DNA of 64,000 bases from Bacillus sp. REN3 (GTDB taxonomy: Bacteria; Bacillota; Bacilli; Bacillales; Cytobacillaceae), in assembly GCF_017912555.1 (NCBI RefSeq), contig NZ_JAERSD010000006.1:1-64000 (forward strand), in the 5' to 3' direction. This document shows positions 27,244-36,627 of this stretch, piece after piece (the first letter of the stretch is position 1; every line of letters begins with the position of its first letter). The translations under genes and the position numbers were made by a program. The notes under the pieces were generated by a model. It was not told the origin of the DNA. It did not search any database and saw only the letters and a program-made list of their open reading frames with translations.

Positions 27244-28956
27244 GTGGAAAAAGACTTAAGGATCAAAAGCCATGTATTCAGCGATGATGCCAGAAAGGCT
27301 CCCAACAGGGCGATGTTGAGGGCGGTGGGTTTCAGTGATGAAGATTTCAGGAAGCCGATGATTGGCATTGCGAGCACGTGGAGCGAGGTAACGCCTTGCA
27401 ATATACATATAGACAAGCTTGCTGTCAGGGCCAAGGAAGGAGCAAGGGCTGCAGGCGGAGCGCCACTTATCTTCAATACCATTACTGTTTCTGATGGAAT
27501 CTCAATGGGAACGGATGGCATGCGTTATTCGCTTCCAAGCAGGGATCTGATCGCTGATTCAATCGAGACAGTAGTGGAAGGGGAAAGCCTCGATGGATTC
27601 GTCGCGATTGGAGGCTGTGATAAAAATATGCCAGGCTGTATGATGGCAATCGCTCGGATGGACTTGCCTTCGGTATTTGTTTACGGCGGAACAATCAGAC
27701 CAGGCAAGCTAGATGGCCAGGATATCGATATCGTCTCTGCTTTCGAGGGGGTAGGAAAGTTCAATAAAGGAGAAATCGATGATCACGGCTTGAATAAAAT
27801 AGAGTGCCACGCATGTCCTGGAGCAGGTTCATGCGGAGGCATGTATACTGCCAACACTATGGCAAGCGCCATTGAAGCGCTTGGGATGAGTCTCCCGGGA
27901 AGTTCGTCAAACCCTGCTGAAACGGCTGCCAAGCATGATGATTGCCAATCTGCAGGGAAAGCAGTCTACCATTTGCTCGAAAAAGGTATCAGGCCAAGCC
28001 AGATCCTTACAAAGAAAGCATTCGAGAATGCGATCACCGTTGTCATGGCTCTTGGCGGTTCAACCAACGCCATTCTCCATCTGATGGCGATTGCACACGC
28101 GGCAAAAGTTGATTTGAAGCTGGACGACTTTAATGATATCCAGAAGAAGGTCCCGCATATCGCAGATTTGAAGCCGAGCGGAAAATATGTCATGCAGGAT
28201 TTGTTCGAGGCAGGCGGAATTCCAGCGGTTATGAAATTATTGCTGAGAGAGGGGCTTCTGCATGGGGATTGCATGACAGTGACAGGAAGGACACTTGAAG
28301 AGAACCTTAACGACTTCCCTGAATTAAAGGATGGGCAGAAGGTGATCCATCCGGTTAGTGCTCCCCTTAGAAATGACGGTCCGTTGATTGTCCTTAAAGG
28401 AAATCTCGCTCCTGCTGGGGCTGTAGCAAAAGTTTCAGGTTTGAAGGTAAAAAGCATGACAGGCCCAGCTAAAGTCTTCGATGATGAGGAGTCCGCCTCA
28501 AAAGCTGTTATGGCCAACGAGGTCGTTGCTGGCGACGTTTTGGTAATCCGTTATGAAGGGCCGAAAGGCGGACCCGGTATGCCTGAAATGCTGTCTTTGT
28601 CTGCGATCCTCGTCGGCAAGGGGCTTGGCGAAAGTGTAGCGTTACTGACGGATGGGAGGTTCTCCGGAGGAAGCCATGGGCTGGTTGTTGGCCATATTGC
28701 ACCCGAGGCTCAGGTTGGAGGCCCAATTGCCCTTATCAGCAATGGTGACATGATCACAGTTGACAGCGAGCGGAAATTGCTTGCGGTAGACTTGACGGAG
28801 GAAGAATTTGCTGCCAGGAGACTGACATGGAGCCCGCCGGAGTTCCCTTCAAGGGGAACACTGGGAAAATACGCGAGACTTGTATCATGCTCATCTAAAG
28901 GGGCAGTGACGGATCTGTTCGAGCAAAACGATTCAAAAAAGCCAGTCCTTAGTTAA
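27244..28956 (+). CDS. ilvD: dihydroxy-acid dehydratase
   Basis: 570 residues. Iron-sulfur ligands in [10 protein letters not shown] and [18 protein letters not shown], the [10 protein letters not shown] segment and the C-terminal [10 protein letters not shown]. Converts 2,3-dihydroxy-isovalerate and -methylvalerate to the keto acids of valine and isoleucine synthesis. GTG start eight bases after GGGAGGG. It stands apart from ilvB-ilvC-leu genes, as in B. subtilis, and has its own CodY box. Confidence 0.97.
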   Translation: MEKDLRIKSHVFSDDARKAPNRAMLRAVGFSDEDFRKPMIGIASTWSEVTPCNIHIDKLAVRAKEGARAAGGAPLIFNTITVSDGISMGTDGMRYSLPSRDLIADSIETVVEGESLDGFVAIGGCDKNMPGCMMAIARMDLPSVFVYGGTIRPGKLDGQDIDIVSAFEGVGKFNKGEIDDHGLNKIECHACPGAGSCGGMYTANTMASAIEALGMSLPGSSSNPAETAAKHDDCQSAGKAVYHLLEKGIRPSQILTKKAFENAITVVMALGGSTNAILHLMAIAHAAKVDLKLDDFNDIQKKVPHIADLKPSGKYVMQDLFEAGGIPAVMKLLLREGLLHGDCMTVTGRTLEENLNDFPELKDGQKVIHPVSAPLRNDGPLIVLKGNLAPAGAVAKVSGLKVKSMTGPAKVFDDEESASKAVMANEVVAGDVLVIRYEGPKGGPGMPEMLSLSAILVGKGLGESVALLTDGRFSGGSHGLVVGHIAPEAQVGGPIALISNGDMITVDSERKLLAVDLTEEEFAARRLTWSPPEFPSRGTLGKYARLVSCSSKGAVTDLFEQNDSKKPVLS

Positions 28957-29032
28957 TGAAGATGGAACTGTTGCCTTTATCATCCACAATGTTGTATGCT
29001 AACATTGCATCTATTTTGGGAGGGATCCTATT

Positions 29033-29467
29033 ATGTCAATGGCATATGAAGAATATATGAGGCAAATGGTAAAGCCAATGAGGGAAGAACTTACACGTGC
29101 AGGCTTCAAAGAATTGCTGACTTTTGAAGAAGTCGAGCAGTTCATTGAAAATGCAACAGGCACGACCCTTGTTGTTATAAACTCAGTTTGTGGCTGCGCT
29201 GCAGGCCTGGCGCGCCCGGCAGCTACCCAGGCAATCCTGAGAAGTGAAAAGACACCTGATCACCTTGTCACAGTGTTTGCTGGACAGGATAAGGAAGCAA
29301 CGGCAAAAATGCGCGAGTATTTTACTGGGATCGAGCCTTCCTCACCTTCAATGGCACTGCTGAAAGGGAAAGAAGTTGTCCATTTCATTCCACGGCATGA
29401 TATTGAAGGACAACCGATGGAAAGCATCATGGAAAACCTCGTATCAGCTTTTGAAAAAAACTGTTAG
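29033..29467 (+). CDS. brxA: bacilliredoxin BrxA (YphP)
   Basis: 144 residues, thioredoxin-fold with the C-x-C active site at Cys53 and Cys55 (NSVCGCAAG), diagnostic of bacilliredoxins. They remove bacillithiol from S-bacillithiolated proteins after oxidative stress. The yphP position beside ilvD is conserved. GGGAGGGAT precedes the ATG; a terminator follows. Confidence 0.95.
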   Translation: MSMAYEEYMRQMVKPMREELTRAGFKELLTFEEVEQFIENATGTTLVVINSVCGCAAGLARPAATQAILRSEKTPDHLVTVFAGQDKEATAKMREYFTGIEPSSPSMALLKGKEVVHFIPRHDIEGQPMESIMENLVSAFEKNC

Positions 29468-29473
29468 AAACTG

Positions 29474-29501
29474 AAAGGATGTCATCTGACGTCCTTTTTC
29501 T
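29474..29501 (+). terminator. intrinsic terminator of brxA
   Basis: AAAGGATGTCA pairs with TGACGTCCTTT (one G-T mismatch-type pair), followed by a T-rich tail. Confidence 0.75.
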
Positions 29502-29707
29502 TTTCAGCTTGCTTGGCATGTTTGGTTGGGATTGGAAAGAACTGATATTATATTTCCTTTGGTCGATGCTTTCCCTGGAAGCTGTTTCATTGGAGAAGTG
29601 CCGTTCAATGGAAATCCTGGCAAGCGCTTTAAGGGATGACCATCCGCTTGCCGGAAACTGATTCCAAAGGAATCCGACTCGTTTTTTTGGAAAAAGAGGT
29701 GGTGAAA

Positions 29708-30484
29708 ATGTTCGTTACAACGGCAGGCAGGACAAACGATGAAATGGTTTACCAGGCTCGCGAAATAGCCGCCAGATTGATGGTAGAATATATTCCCAGG
29801 AAGAAACGGTCAATCAAAGCCATTCAAGAAATGAAGCAGCAGGATTGCCTCGTCATTGGAAAAGATAGACTGGAACTTTTTCCATTAGGCGAGAGTGAGC
29901 CATTCTTTTTCCACCCCAACTCAGCTATGTTCCGGATCAAACGGCTGATGAAAGGGGAGACAGACCCAATGATTGCTGCTGCCAAGCTGGAAAAGGGCAT
30001 GAGTTTTCTCGATTGTACTCTGGGACTTGGCGCAGACAGCATTGTTGCCAGCTATGTTGTGGGCAGCAAGGGGATTATCAAAGGCATAGAAGCCCGGAAA
30101 GCGCTAGCTTTCATTGTAAGTGATGGGTTGAAAACATGGGATTCAGGAATTGAATCGATCAATCATGCGATGAGGAATATCGAGGTTGTGGAAAGTGTTT
30201 CACTTGAGTATTTGAAGCTGCAGCCAGACAACAGTTTTGACTGTGTTTATTTCGATCCAATGTTTGAGACGACAATCGTTGAATCGGATGGAATCCGTAG
30301 GTTGAGTCATTTTGCGGCCTACGAGGGAATCTCGAAGGAAATGATCGAGCAAGCGCATCGAGTGGCAAGAAGGAGGGTGGTACTCAAGGACCACTTTCGA
30401 AGCCCCCGGTTTGCACGGTTCAATTTCAAGGTGATCCAGAGGAAATCGGCAAAGTTCCATTTTGGCGTCATAGAAAAAGAATGA
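29708..30484 (+). CDS. RsmJ/YpiP-like SAM-dependent methyltransferase
   Basis: 258 residues. SAM-binding motif I FLDCTLGLGADSIV and catalytic-loop-like YFDPMF resemble the class I enzymes related to 16S rRNA methyltransferase RsmJ; B. subtilis YpiP is a likely counterpart. The N-terminal ~100 residues are a separate segment. ATG at 29708 follows GAGGTGG; upstream codons in frame overlap the previous gene's terminator region. Target RNA is not established. Confidence 0.75.
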   Translation: MFVTTAGRTNDEMVYQAREIAARLMVEYIPRKKRSIKAIQEMKQQDCLVIGKDRLELFPLGESEPFFFHPNSAMFRIKRLMKGETDPMIAAAKLEKGMSFLDCTLGLGADSIVASYVVGSKGIIKGIEARKALAFIVSDGLKTWDSGIESINHAMRNIEVVESVSLEYLKLQPDNSFDCVYFDPMFETTIVESDGIRRLSHFAAYEGISKEMIEQAHRVARRRVVLKDHFRSPRFARFNFKVIQRKSAKFHFGVIEKE

Positions 30485-30507
30485 GATGGCAACCTCATTC
30501 TTTTTCT
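30472..30507 (+). terminator. intrinsic terminator overlapping the methyltransferase stop
   Basis: AGAAAAAGAATGAG and CTCATTCTTTTTCT form a perfect 14-bp stem with an eight-base loop. The 5' arm includes the last codons. Confidence 0.85.
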
Positions 30508-30519
30508 GTTTTATAGGCA

Positions 30520-30795
30520 AGTTAGTATCCTGTTTTTGCTGCTGGATAATCTCCGGCACCTGCTCTAAGAAGCCTGACCAAAAGGCGGCATAACAGCAGG
30601 GTGACAAGTTCCCTATGGCATCATCCGGCACCATAGGGGAGGGATGAAAAAAACCTTGGGCAGCGTGACCTGATCCCTGTCTCCAAGATGCCCGTCTCAC
30701 GCCTGTTTAGACATTCCCATGCTCGACAGATACCGAGACTGACAAAGTAAGGGGGGTGCCCCCGTAAGCACGCTTATAAGGAAAATCCCCTTCTC
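30520..30795. other. intergenic stretch with inverted repeats
   Basis: No convincing gene. CCCTATGG (30611-30618) and CCATAGGG (30631-30638) form a perfect hairpin, and GGGGGTGCCCCC occurs near 30752. A minus-strand frame runs through this stretch but has no initiation signal of its own. Confidence 0.4.
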
Positions 30796-30873
30796 TTAAT
30801 CAGCAATTGCCAGATAAACAAAATATCCAAGCATCAAAAGACTGAAAGCGACAATTATCCATGACCACTCCAT
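30796..30873 (-). CDS. 25-residue single-span membrane peptide
   Basis: Behind a strong GGGAGG the ATG at 30873 opens 25 codons ending in TAA. The product is almost entirely one hydrophobic helix (WIIVAFSLLMLGYFVYLAI) with an acidic residue at each end, as in small bacterial membrane peptides that modulate larger membrane complexes. I do not recognise a named family. Located alone between ypjP and the methyltransferase gene. Confidence 0.6.
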   Translation of the reverse strand: MEWSWIIVAFSLLMLGYFVYLAIAD

Positions 30874-31108
30874 TTGTTAGACCTCCCTCGAACAAAAACA
30901 TTCTGATTATCTTAATCAATATCCTTTTTCAGAAATTTTGAAACCCGTTCCCTTTTTTTTCGTATAAACAAGTATAATAATATATATATTTATATCGTGT
31001 TTTATCTTTTTTATACCCTCATTCATAGAAAAATTGACGGGAAAGCTGTTTCAAGCTTCTTTAAAACAATTATCGCAATCTAATCCAACTTATGAGGAAG
31101 TGTTAAAT

Positions 31109-31693
31109 ATGCCTGCTTGGCTCCGTAAATCGCTGGTTGTCCTGATTTCCATCTTCACTTTGGGGATGGTGACACCTGCACAGGTAAATGGTTTCCTGAC
31201 TACCTCTGCAGACCGAATTGGGAAATCTTCATTAGAAGAAACCTCCATGGTCGAAGGCTTGGAGCCTATTCTCGATGAGGAGTCCCTAAGGGAAAGGTTC
31301 ATTGACAGAGCCGTGAAGGAAGCGGAAGAACAATCCTTCCGGAAGTTCGGCAATAAAATCGGGCCAGTGATCGAGGATGAATTCAGGCAATCCATCCTTC
31401 CAAATATCGAAAGGGCTATTGAATCTGTCGCAGCACAGTATCCAGGGGAAAGACTTGACTCGCTTGAAATAACAGAGACGCCGGGTGGCGGGACATCTGA
31501 AAAAATCTTTCATATCTTTGATAAGGACGGCAAGGATCTCATCCGTTTCCATGTCAGGAGGGACCATCCTCCAAAAGAGGGCTACTGGTTCAATTTTCAT
31601 TATCATACATACCACGACAACTTCCAGACACACTATGCCCTGGGTACGATTTTTTGGGACAAAAATATGCCTCCTAAGTGGAAAAGCGTTTGA
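31109..31693 (+). CDS. ypjP: YpjP-like exported or membrane-anchored protein
   Basis: 194 residues. Starts with a signal-anchor (LRKSLVVLISIFTLGMVTPAQ), then an acidic helical region and a C-terminal domain with HFHVRRDHPPKEGYWFNFHYHTYHD-type histidines (given loosely). Resembles B. subtilis YpjP, uncharacterised and located near thyB-dfrA. ATG at 31109 follows GAGGAAG; codons upstream have no suitable binding site. Confidence 0.75.
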   Translation: MPAWLRKSLVVLISIFTLGMVTPAQVNGFLTTSADRIGKSSLEETSMVEGLEPILDEESLRERFIDRAVKEAEEQSFRKFGNKIGPVIEDEFRQSILPNIERAIESVAAQYPGERLDSLEITETPGGGTSEKIFHIFDKDGKDLIRFHVRRDHPPKEGYWFNFHYHTYHDNFQTHYALGTIFWDKNMPPKWKSV

Positions 31694-31831
31694 TTTGAAT
31701 TTTTTGAAGGTATATGAAAAAATAATATCATTCTAAACATCTATTATTGTTTATTCGGTTTGGTTTTTTTCTACATCTTGCTGATAAAAGTTGACACGCA
31801 GACGTGTAACTAGAATATAGGCTGGTTTTTC

Positions 31832-31857
31832 AAAGACCCGGATGGTGCCGGGTCTTT
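31832..31857 (+). terminator. hairpin in the leader of the terC-like gene
   Basis: AAAGACCCGG and CCGGGTCTTT form a perfect 10-bp stem about 40 bases before the terC start. The T-run is short, so it could be a terminator of ypjP or a leader structure. No yybP-ykoY manganese riboswitch motif was recognised. Confidence 0.55.
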
Positions 31858-31898
31858 CTGCACTGAATGATCAGGACTAACCGGGAGGCACTTCAGGA

Positions 31899-32684
31899 AT
31901 GTCAGAAATTTTACAGGGAATTCTCAATACTTATGCCCAGTTTTTCGATTGGGATATGTGGGTCAAGGTTTTAACGGATCCGGTAAGCTGGGGCTTAATT
32001 GGTACGCTAGTCATTCTCGAAGGGTTGCTGTCCGCTGATAACGCACTTGTGCTTGCGGTTATGGTCAAACACCTGCCAGAGAAACAGAGGAAAAAAGCCT
32101 TGTTTTATGGCTTGCTCGGAGCATATGCTTTCAGATTCATTGCAATTGGCATCGGTGTTTACCTGATTAAGCTTTGGTGGGTGAAAGTTATTGGCGCTGC
32201 ATACCTGGCATGGCTGTCGATCAAGTATTTCATCGATAAAAAGAAGGGGGAACAACCCGAGATTGAGGATATAGGCGATATCAGCAAAAATGGCATTCTA
32301 ATCAGGCTTTTTGGGACATTCTGGGGAACAGTCGCTGCGGTTGAAATCATGGATATTGCATTTTCCGTTGACAGCGTCCTGGCTGCCTTTGGTATCAGCC
32401 AGGAAGTTTGGGTCTTGCTGCTTGGAGGAATGCTTGGCGTCCTGATGATGAGGGGAATCGCAGGCGTTTTTCTTAACCTGATTGAGCGGATTCCTGAACT
32501 GGAAACAACAGCATATGTCCTGATCTTGATCATCAGCGCAAAAATGTTTGCCGGCGTTTTTGGCTACCATCTTGATCACATTTACTTCTTCATATTACTG
32601 CTGATTACATTCGCGGCAACTTTCGTGATCCATTATGCAAAGAAGAAAAAAGCTGAAAAAGAACAAAATAGGAATGCACAATAA
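31899..32684 (+). CDS. yceF: TerC/Alx family membrane protein (YceF/YkoY type)
   Basis: 261 residues, seven or more membrane helices. TerC signature: LEGLLSADNALVLAVMVKHLP and a second acidic helix EIMDIAFSVDSVLAAFGIS. Members export Mn2+ and help load metal onto exported proteins; others confer tellurite resistance. Its partners here, YceG-like and TelA/YceH genes, point to the stress block yceC-H of B. subtilis, hence the symbol. GGGAGG before the ATG. A terminator follows, so the neighbours are not strictly cotranscribed. Confidence 0.85.
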   Translation: MSEILQGILNTYAQFFDWDMWVKVLTDPVSWGLIGTLVILEGLLSADNALVLAVMVKHLPEKQRKKALFYGLLGAYAFRFIAIGIGVYLIKLWWVKVIGAAYLAWLSIKYFIDKKKGEQPEIEDIGDISKNGILIRLFGTFWGTVAAVEIMDIAFSVDSVLAAFGISQEVWVLLLGGMLGVLMMRGIAGVFLNLIERIPELETTAYVLILIISAKMFAGVFGYHLDHIYFFILLLITFAATFVIHYAKKKKAEKEQNRNAQ

Positions 32685-32695
32685 GCTTGTATCTT

Positions 32696-32727
32696 AAGGG
32701 AACAGATCATTGTCTGCTCCCTTTTTC
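32696..32727 (+). terminator. intrinsic terminator of the terC-like gene
   Basis: AAGGGAACAGA and TCTGCTCCCTT form an 11-bp stem (one wobble), followed by T-rich sequence. Confidence 0.8.
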
Positions 32728-32913
32728 TATGCGGTTGTCACATTCCAAGTGGAATTGATTTTAGCTAAAAACCAGTCAGGCGAAAGAATCAACAGTCTAG
32801 TCTGGCCAGCTTGACTTTTTCCCCTGACTTCCCATGTACAAACTCGAGGCAGCCTCTGTTAATAGTACGTTGGGAATCAGCCTGCATATCGTGCTGTAGT
32901 TTAACAAAGAATT

Positions 32914-33180
32914 TCAACGCTGAAATAAATCAAAGTCCTTTATGCAGTAAAATATTCGACGGACAATTAGGAAAACACATGCCCCAGCAAGGTAAATAAG
33001 GAAAAACAGGATGCAGAAAAGCCAAGCTCCGCTATTCTCCGGTATAATGAGAAGGGAAAAGATGAATGAATAAAACAATAAATCAAAAAGTACAAATTCC
33101 CCGGAACACATTGTGTTCCTGACAATCTCAAGCTCACGCTTCAATTCATCATGGGGCTGCCGTTTATATAGGAAGCGCAT
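32914..33180 (-). CDS. small membrane protein, two helices
   Basis: 88 residues. A charged N-terminus (KRQPHDELKRELEIVRNT) is followed by two hydrophobic segments (about 30-47 and 52-75). GAGGTGG lies about nine bases before the ATG. No family recognised. It sits, on the opposite strand, between the terC-like and yceG-like genes. Confidence 0.55.
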   Translation of the reverse strand: MRFLYKRQPHDELKRELEIVRNTMCSGEFVLFDLLFYSFIFSLLIIPENSGAWLFCILFFLIYLAGACVFLIVRRIFYCIKDFDLFQR

Positions 33181-33357
33181 CGAAAATCCACCTCTCGGTT
33201 ATTGGTACTCAACTATATGCATGGACAAGGAAGAGGGTGAAACCACCTTTCTGTCAATGCTAGAATCATTTGCAATTTGGGAAAATGCTGGTTTGATTAT
33301 GATATGATAATGAATAAATACTCAAAATGGATTAAGTCCCCAAAGGGAAGGGATACT

Positions 33358-34974
33358 ATGCTTCTGCCTGACTGCCAATTATCGATCCACACATTGCCGG
33401 TTACTTATGATAACTGGCTGGAAACGCTGCAGATGCCTTTATATGAACGGCCAAATTTCCAAAAAGAAGGCGAAAGATTGGAAATCGGCCAGGTCCTTGC
33501 ACAATTCAGCGGTATTCCTCTCGAGGAAGACGATTATTATAACCAGATTTATGACTATGTTCATTTGCATGGGATGGTTTTGCTAAGTGCGGATTCGCTT
33601 GATCATTCTAAAGGGGGCGTACCGGTTCGGTGCGCTAAAGAATTGATATCCGAAATGAAAAGGAGGAATCTTTCACCCTCCCAGATCGTCGCTTTACTTG
33701 AAGAAGAAAATCTAATGGTATCTTCCGCCAATAAAATAGTCCAGTCGAAAATAAAAGAGGCTGCCATTAAGACCATCGACGAGTTTTCCAGGAAAGAGGA
33801 GCGTGGATTGAGGACAGACAGCGCATTCTCCGTTCTGGCCGATGTTGTCCAGTGGTCATACAATCATCTCCAGGACCTTTTAAGGAACGCTGATCCGGAA
33901 AAAAACATGCCTAAACTGCTATGGTATGGAAGCTTTAAGAAAAGCCATCAATACTTGATTTATTTCGCTATGAAAATCGGTTGTGACATCGCTGCCTTCT
34001 CTCCGGAAGGAAGCCAAATCTTTTCCTCTGTTGAGGAAAAGATTTTTACCCACGAATACCCCCTTAAGAAAGCAGCGGCGCCTTTCCCAGCCAGCAAAAG
34101 GAATAGGAGCGCCACAACAGCCTACAGGGCGTCAAAAGAGATCGAAACAGTCTTAAACTATGAAGGTTTAGGATTCTATAAGCCATGGCAGCTGAAAGAT
34201 TACGCGACTGCATCGGTCACTCTGAAAACAACCTTCGATGAATTATTAATGCTTGCACAGGAGAAGGCCTTATTCAGGCCAGCTTTTGAGGTAAAGGATA
34301 CTAAGGTGAAAATACCGGTGGTTTTTTCGAAAATTTACGGGGTCAGCAAGAATCGGAGGGAATACTGGAAACATATCCATACAGTGATAGGATTTGAAAA
34401 TACGATATTAATCAGGGAGTTTCCTTTTTCCACTGGGGCGAACAATGATTTCCGTTTTCACTATCGCAATGCACTTGGCCAAGACGGAAAAATTGATCCT
34501 GGAAAAATGATCGAGTCACGCTATTGGAAATACAGGCATTTACCTTCTGGCCTGCAAATTGGATTGGCACATGCGATAAGGGAAATGTGTGCCAATCCGA
34601 AGCTGAAACCAGGGTTGCATGAAACTCTGGAAGAAACAAAAACTTATTTGTTCACCCAGGCAATGCAGATACCGGAAATCTTCCTGAAAATGCTGCAAAG
34701 GTTTGATTATTCACAGGCTGTCCCGAAAGTGGTTATATACAACAATGAGCTAAATGGGCTTATGACCAGGCCGGATGCTGCATTGCTTTTGCTTCTGAAC
34801 CAATTTGGAATCGACTTGGTCCTTTTCAATCCTGCCGCCAGGAATGATATTGAAAATTTCATTGAAGCAAGTGCCTTCGATGGGCACTGGCTTGATGATA
34901 TCGTTTTTGAGCAGGAATTTAAAAAGCCATCGATCATTCATAGAGTGATCTTCCATCGTTTCTTTAAAAAATGA
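33358..34974 (+). CDS. yceG: YceG-like stress protein
   Basis: About 538 residues. Resembles YceG of the B. subtilis yceC-H stress operon: N-terminal LPVTYDNWLETLQMPLYERP and a long globular remainder with no recognisable catalytic motif. ATG at 33358 follows GGGAAGGGA; alternative starts at 33304 or 33310 lack a binding site. Lies 13 bases before telA with which it is certainly cotranscribed. Predicted cytoplasmic partner of TelA/TerD-type proteins; no biochemical function is known. Confidence 0.8.
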   Translation: MLLPDCQLSIHTLPVTYDNWLETLQMPLYERPNFQKEGERLEIGQVLAQFSGIPLEEDDYYNQIYDYVHLHGMVLLSADSLDHSKGGVPVRCAKELISEMKRRNLSPSQIVALLEEENLMVSSANKIVQSKIKEAAIKTIDEFSRKEERGLRTDSAFSVLADVVQWSYNHLQDLLRNADPEKNMPKLLWYGSFKKSHQYLIYFAMKIGCDIAAFSPEGSQIFSSVEEKIFTHEYPLKKAAAPFPASKRNRSATTAYRASKEIETVLNYEGLGFYKPWQLKDYATASVTLKTTFDELLMLAQEKALFRPAFEVKDTKVKIPVVFSKIYGVSKNRREYWKHIHTVIGFENTILIREFPFSTGANNDFRFHYRNALGQDGKIDPGKMIESRYWKYRHLPSGLQIGLAHAIREMCANPKLKPGLHETLEETKTYLFTQAMQIPEIFLKMLQRFDYSQAVPKVVIYNNELNGLMTRPDAALLLLLNQFGIDLVLFNPAARNDIENFIEASAFDGHWLDDIVFEQEFKKPSIIHRVIFHRFFKK

Positions 34975-34987
34975 AGGGGAGAATGAT

Positions 34988-36076
34988 ATGGACGAGCCGA
35001 CAGGTAACCAAGACATCATTTTTGAGGGATTCAAACCTCGATCTGAAATGGCTGCAGGTTTGAAACTGGCGCTCCGCGGTGAGCCGGAGGTACTGGCTCT
35101 TGCCCGGTCAATCGATGTTCATGACCCAATCCGGATTCTCGAATATGGAATGAATCTTGCACTAGGCATATCAAGTGTCTCTGACCAGCTTCTTTGGAAT
35201 ATACGGAAGGACAGAGCCGAAGATCCTACTTCGTTTTTGGTTGGCCTGGAAAAAATCCTCGAGCGGTTTGACCGAAAGGATTTTGAGAAAAAGCCGCGCG
35301 GAATTTTCAGCATCCTGTCCAATAAAGGACAACTGCCTGTTGATCGCCTTTTTGAAAAGTATCAGTCCATGGGGAAAGAAATAGAAAAAATATATATCGA
35401 TATTTCCAATTTCCAGAGTGTCATGGCTGATTCGGCGAATATGCTTGAACGAATGCATGAGCAAGTCTATCAGTATTATTTATCTCTTGAAAAATATACT
35501 GTAGCTGCTGAGATCAAGCTGGAGGACTTGAAGATGGATTGGATGGCCATGATGGAGGCAAAGATGCCAAAGGCAGTATTAGCAGACTGCGAGGTATCCA
35601 TCGAGTATGAATCTCTTATACGAGCGATTGATCTGCTCGATCAAAAAATCCACCAGCTGAAGTTTGTCGGAATCGTTGCTTTACAGACAGCCCAGCAGAT
35701 TAAGCTGATTCAGCAAACAAATGGGATATTGGTAAGGAAAATCAATTCAGCGTTCATGACGGCCATCCCCATTTTTAAGAACGGGTTGTTCCAGGCTTTG
35801 GATGAAAAGAGACAAAAGCTTGCGGCTGACTCGATGAAGGAATTGGTCCGCCGAACGGAAGATGCGCTGGAGAGGGACGTTCAGGATCGCTCCAATATAG
35901 GCCATTATATTAACAAAGATTCCTTTCATCTCGGGTTGCTTGAGGAAAGCTGCAAAATCATCAAAAAGGGCCTGGAGGAAATAAGATTGATTGATGAGGA
36001 GAACAAACGCATGAAAAATGAGAGCAGCCATTGCCTTCTTCTGATCCAGGAAAAATTCCAGAACATTGAACAGTAA
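34988..36076 (+). CDS. yceH: toxic anion resistance protein TelA/YceH
   Basis: 362 residues, nearly all helical, of the TelA/KlaA family (LRRTEDALERDVQDRSNIGHYI region and C-terminal LGLLEESCKIIKKGLEEI). Associated with resistance to tellurite and antimicrobial peptides and with TerC/TerD proteins, mechanism unresolved. GGGGAGAATG before the ATG. No TerD-domain gene (yceC/D/E) accompanies it here. Confidence 0.88.
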   Translation: MDEPTGNQDIIFEGFKPRSEMAAGLKLALRGEPEVLALARSIDVHDPIRILEYGMNLALGISSVSDQLLWNIRKDRAEDPTSFLVGLEKILERFDRKDFEKKPRGIFSILSNKGQLPVDRLFEKYQSMGKEIEKIYIDISNFQSVMADSANMLERMHEQVYQYYLSLEKYTVAAEIKLEDLKMDWMAMMEAKMPKAVLADCEVSIEYESLIRAIDLLDQKIHQLKFVGIVALQTAQQIKLIQQTNGILVRKINSAFMTAIPIFKNGLFQALDEKRQKLAADSMKELVRRTEDALERDVQDRSNIGHYINKDSFHLGLLEESCKIIKKGLEEIRLIDEENKRMKNESSHCLLLIQEKFQNIEQ

Positions 36077-36200
36077 AAAACTTTCAATTAGCAATACTTT
36101 TAAAATTTATACACTCCACTTCAGAACATGCCGAAAAGGACCCTTCCGGATATGGGTGGCCACTGAAAATCTGCCGGTTTTCAGGATTTCTTGAACACCA

Positions 36201-36250
36201 AAAAAAGCCAGTTCGTTTCCGTATTTTTGGGAATAATTCGGCTTTTTTCT
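36201..36250 (+). terminator. probable terminator downstream of telA
   Basis: AAAAAAGCC and GGCTTTTTT form a 9-bp stem over a loop of 30 bases with partial internal pairing. About 125 bases after the telA stop. Confidence 0.5.
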
Positions 36251-36560
36251 TGTTTTCAGTTCTCTTTTTAAGATTTTTTCATCTAATCAGTTTGAGTATC
36301 CGTTCTAGCTTGAACGTAAAAATGGCCATGGCGAATTGCGATTCCATGCCAATAAAGGCTGCATTATATCGGTGTCTGTGTTGTAATCCGCTATTCTTCG
36401 CCTAACCCTATAGCAATCCCTGGACTTATCCTTAGTTGGAGTTGGTTCAGGTGGCTTGAGTCTGGAAAGGATTTAGAGTTTGAAAAACGTTTAGAACAGA
36501 TGCTTGTTTCATCCTGTAAAAAATCAAATAGTTTTCCAGTTCAAAGTTTTAGGTTAACAG
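36251..36560. other. intergenic stretch, nothing recognised
   Basis: About 300 bases of AT-rich sequence between telA and the zinc-ribbon gene without an initiation signal, long frame or strong hairpin. Confidence 0.4.
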
Positions 36561-36566
36561 CATAAC

Positions 36567-36600
36567 AAAAAGACACTGAGCAAAATTCAGTGGCTTGTTT
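36567..36600 (-). terminator. terminator of the zinc-ribbon membrane protein gene
   Basis: CACTGA and TCAGTG stem with a seven-base loop, followed on the minus strand by TCTTTTTGTT. Confidence 0.6.
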
Positions 36601-36627
36601 TATACATTAATTAGTATTCCAACCAAA

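Noticed and set aside
29479-29661. 60-codon plus-strand frame between brxA and the RsmJ-like gene
   Set aside because: It begins inside the brxA terminator hairpin and has no ribosome binding site.
31740-31898. Possible yybP-ykoY manganese riboswitch before the terC-like gene
   Set aside because: TerC genes often have one, but the conserved loops were not found; only a simple 10-bp hairpin is present.
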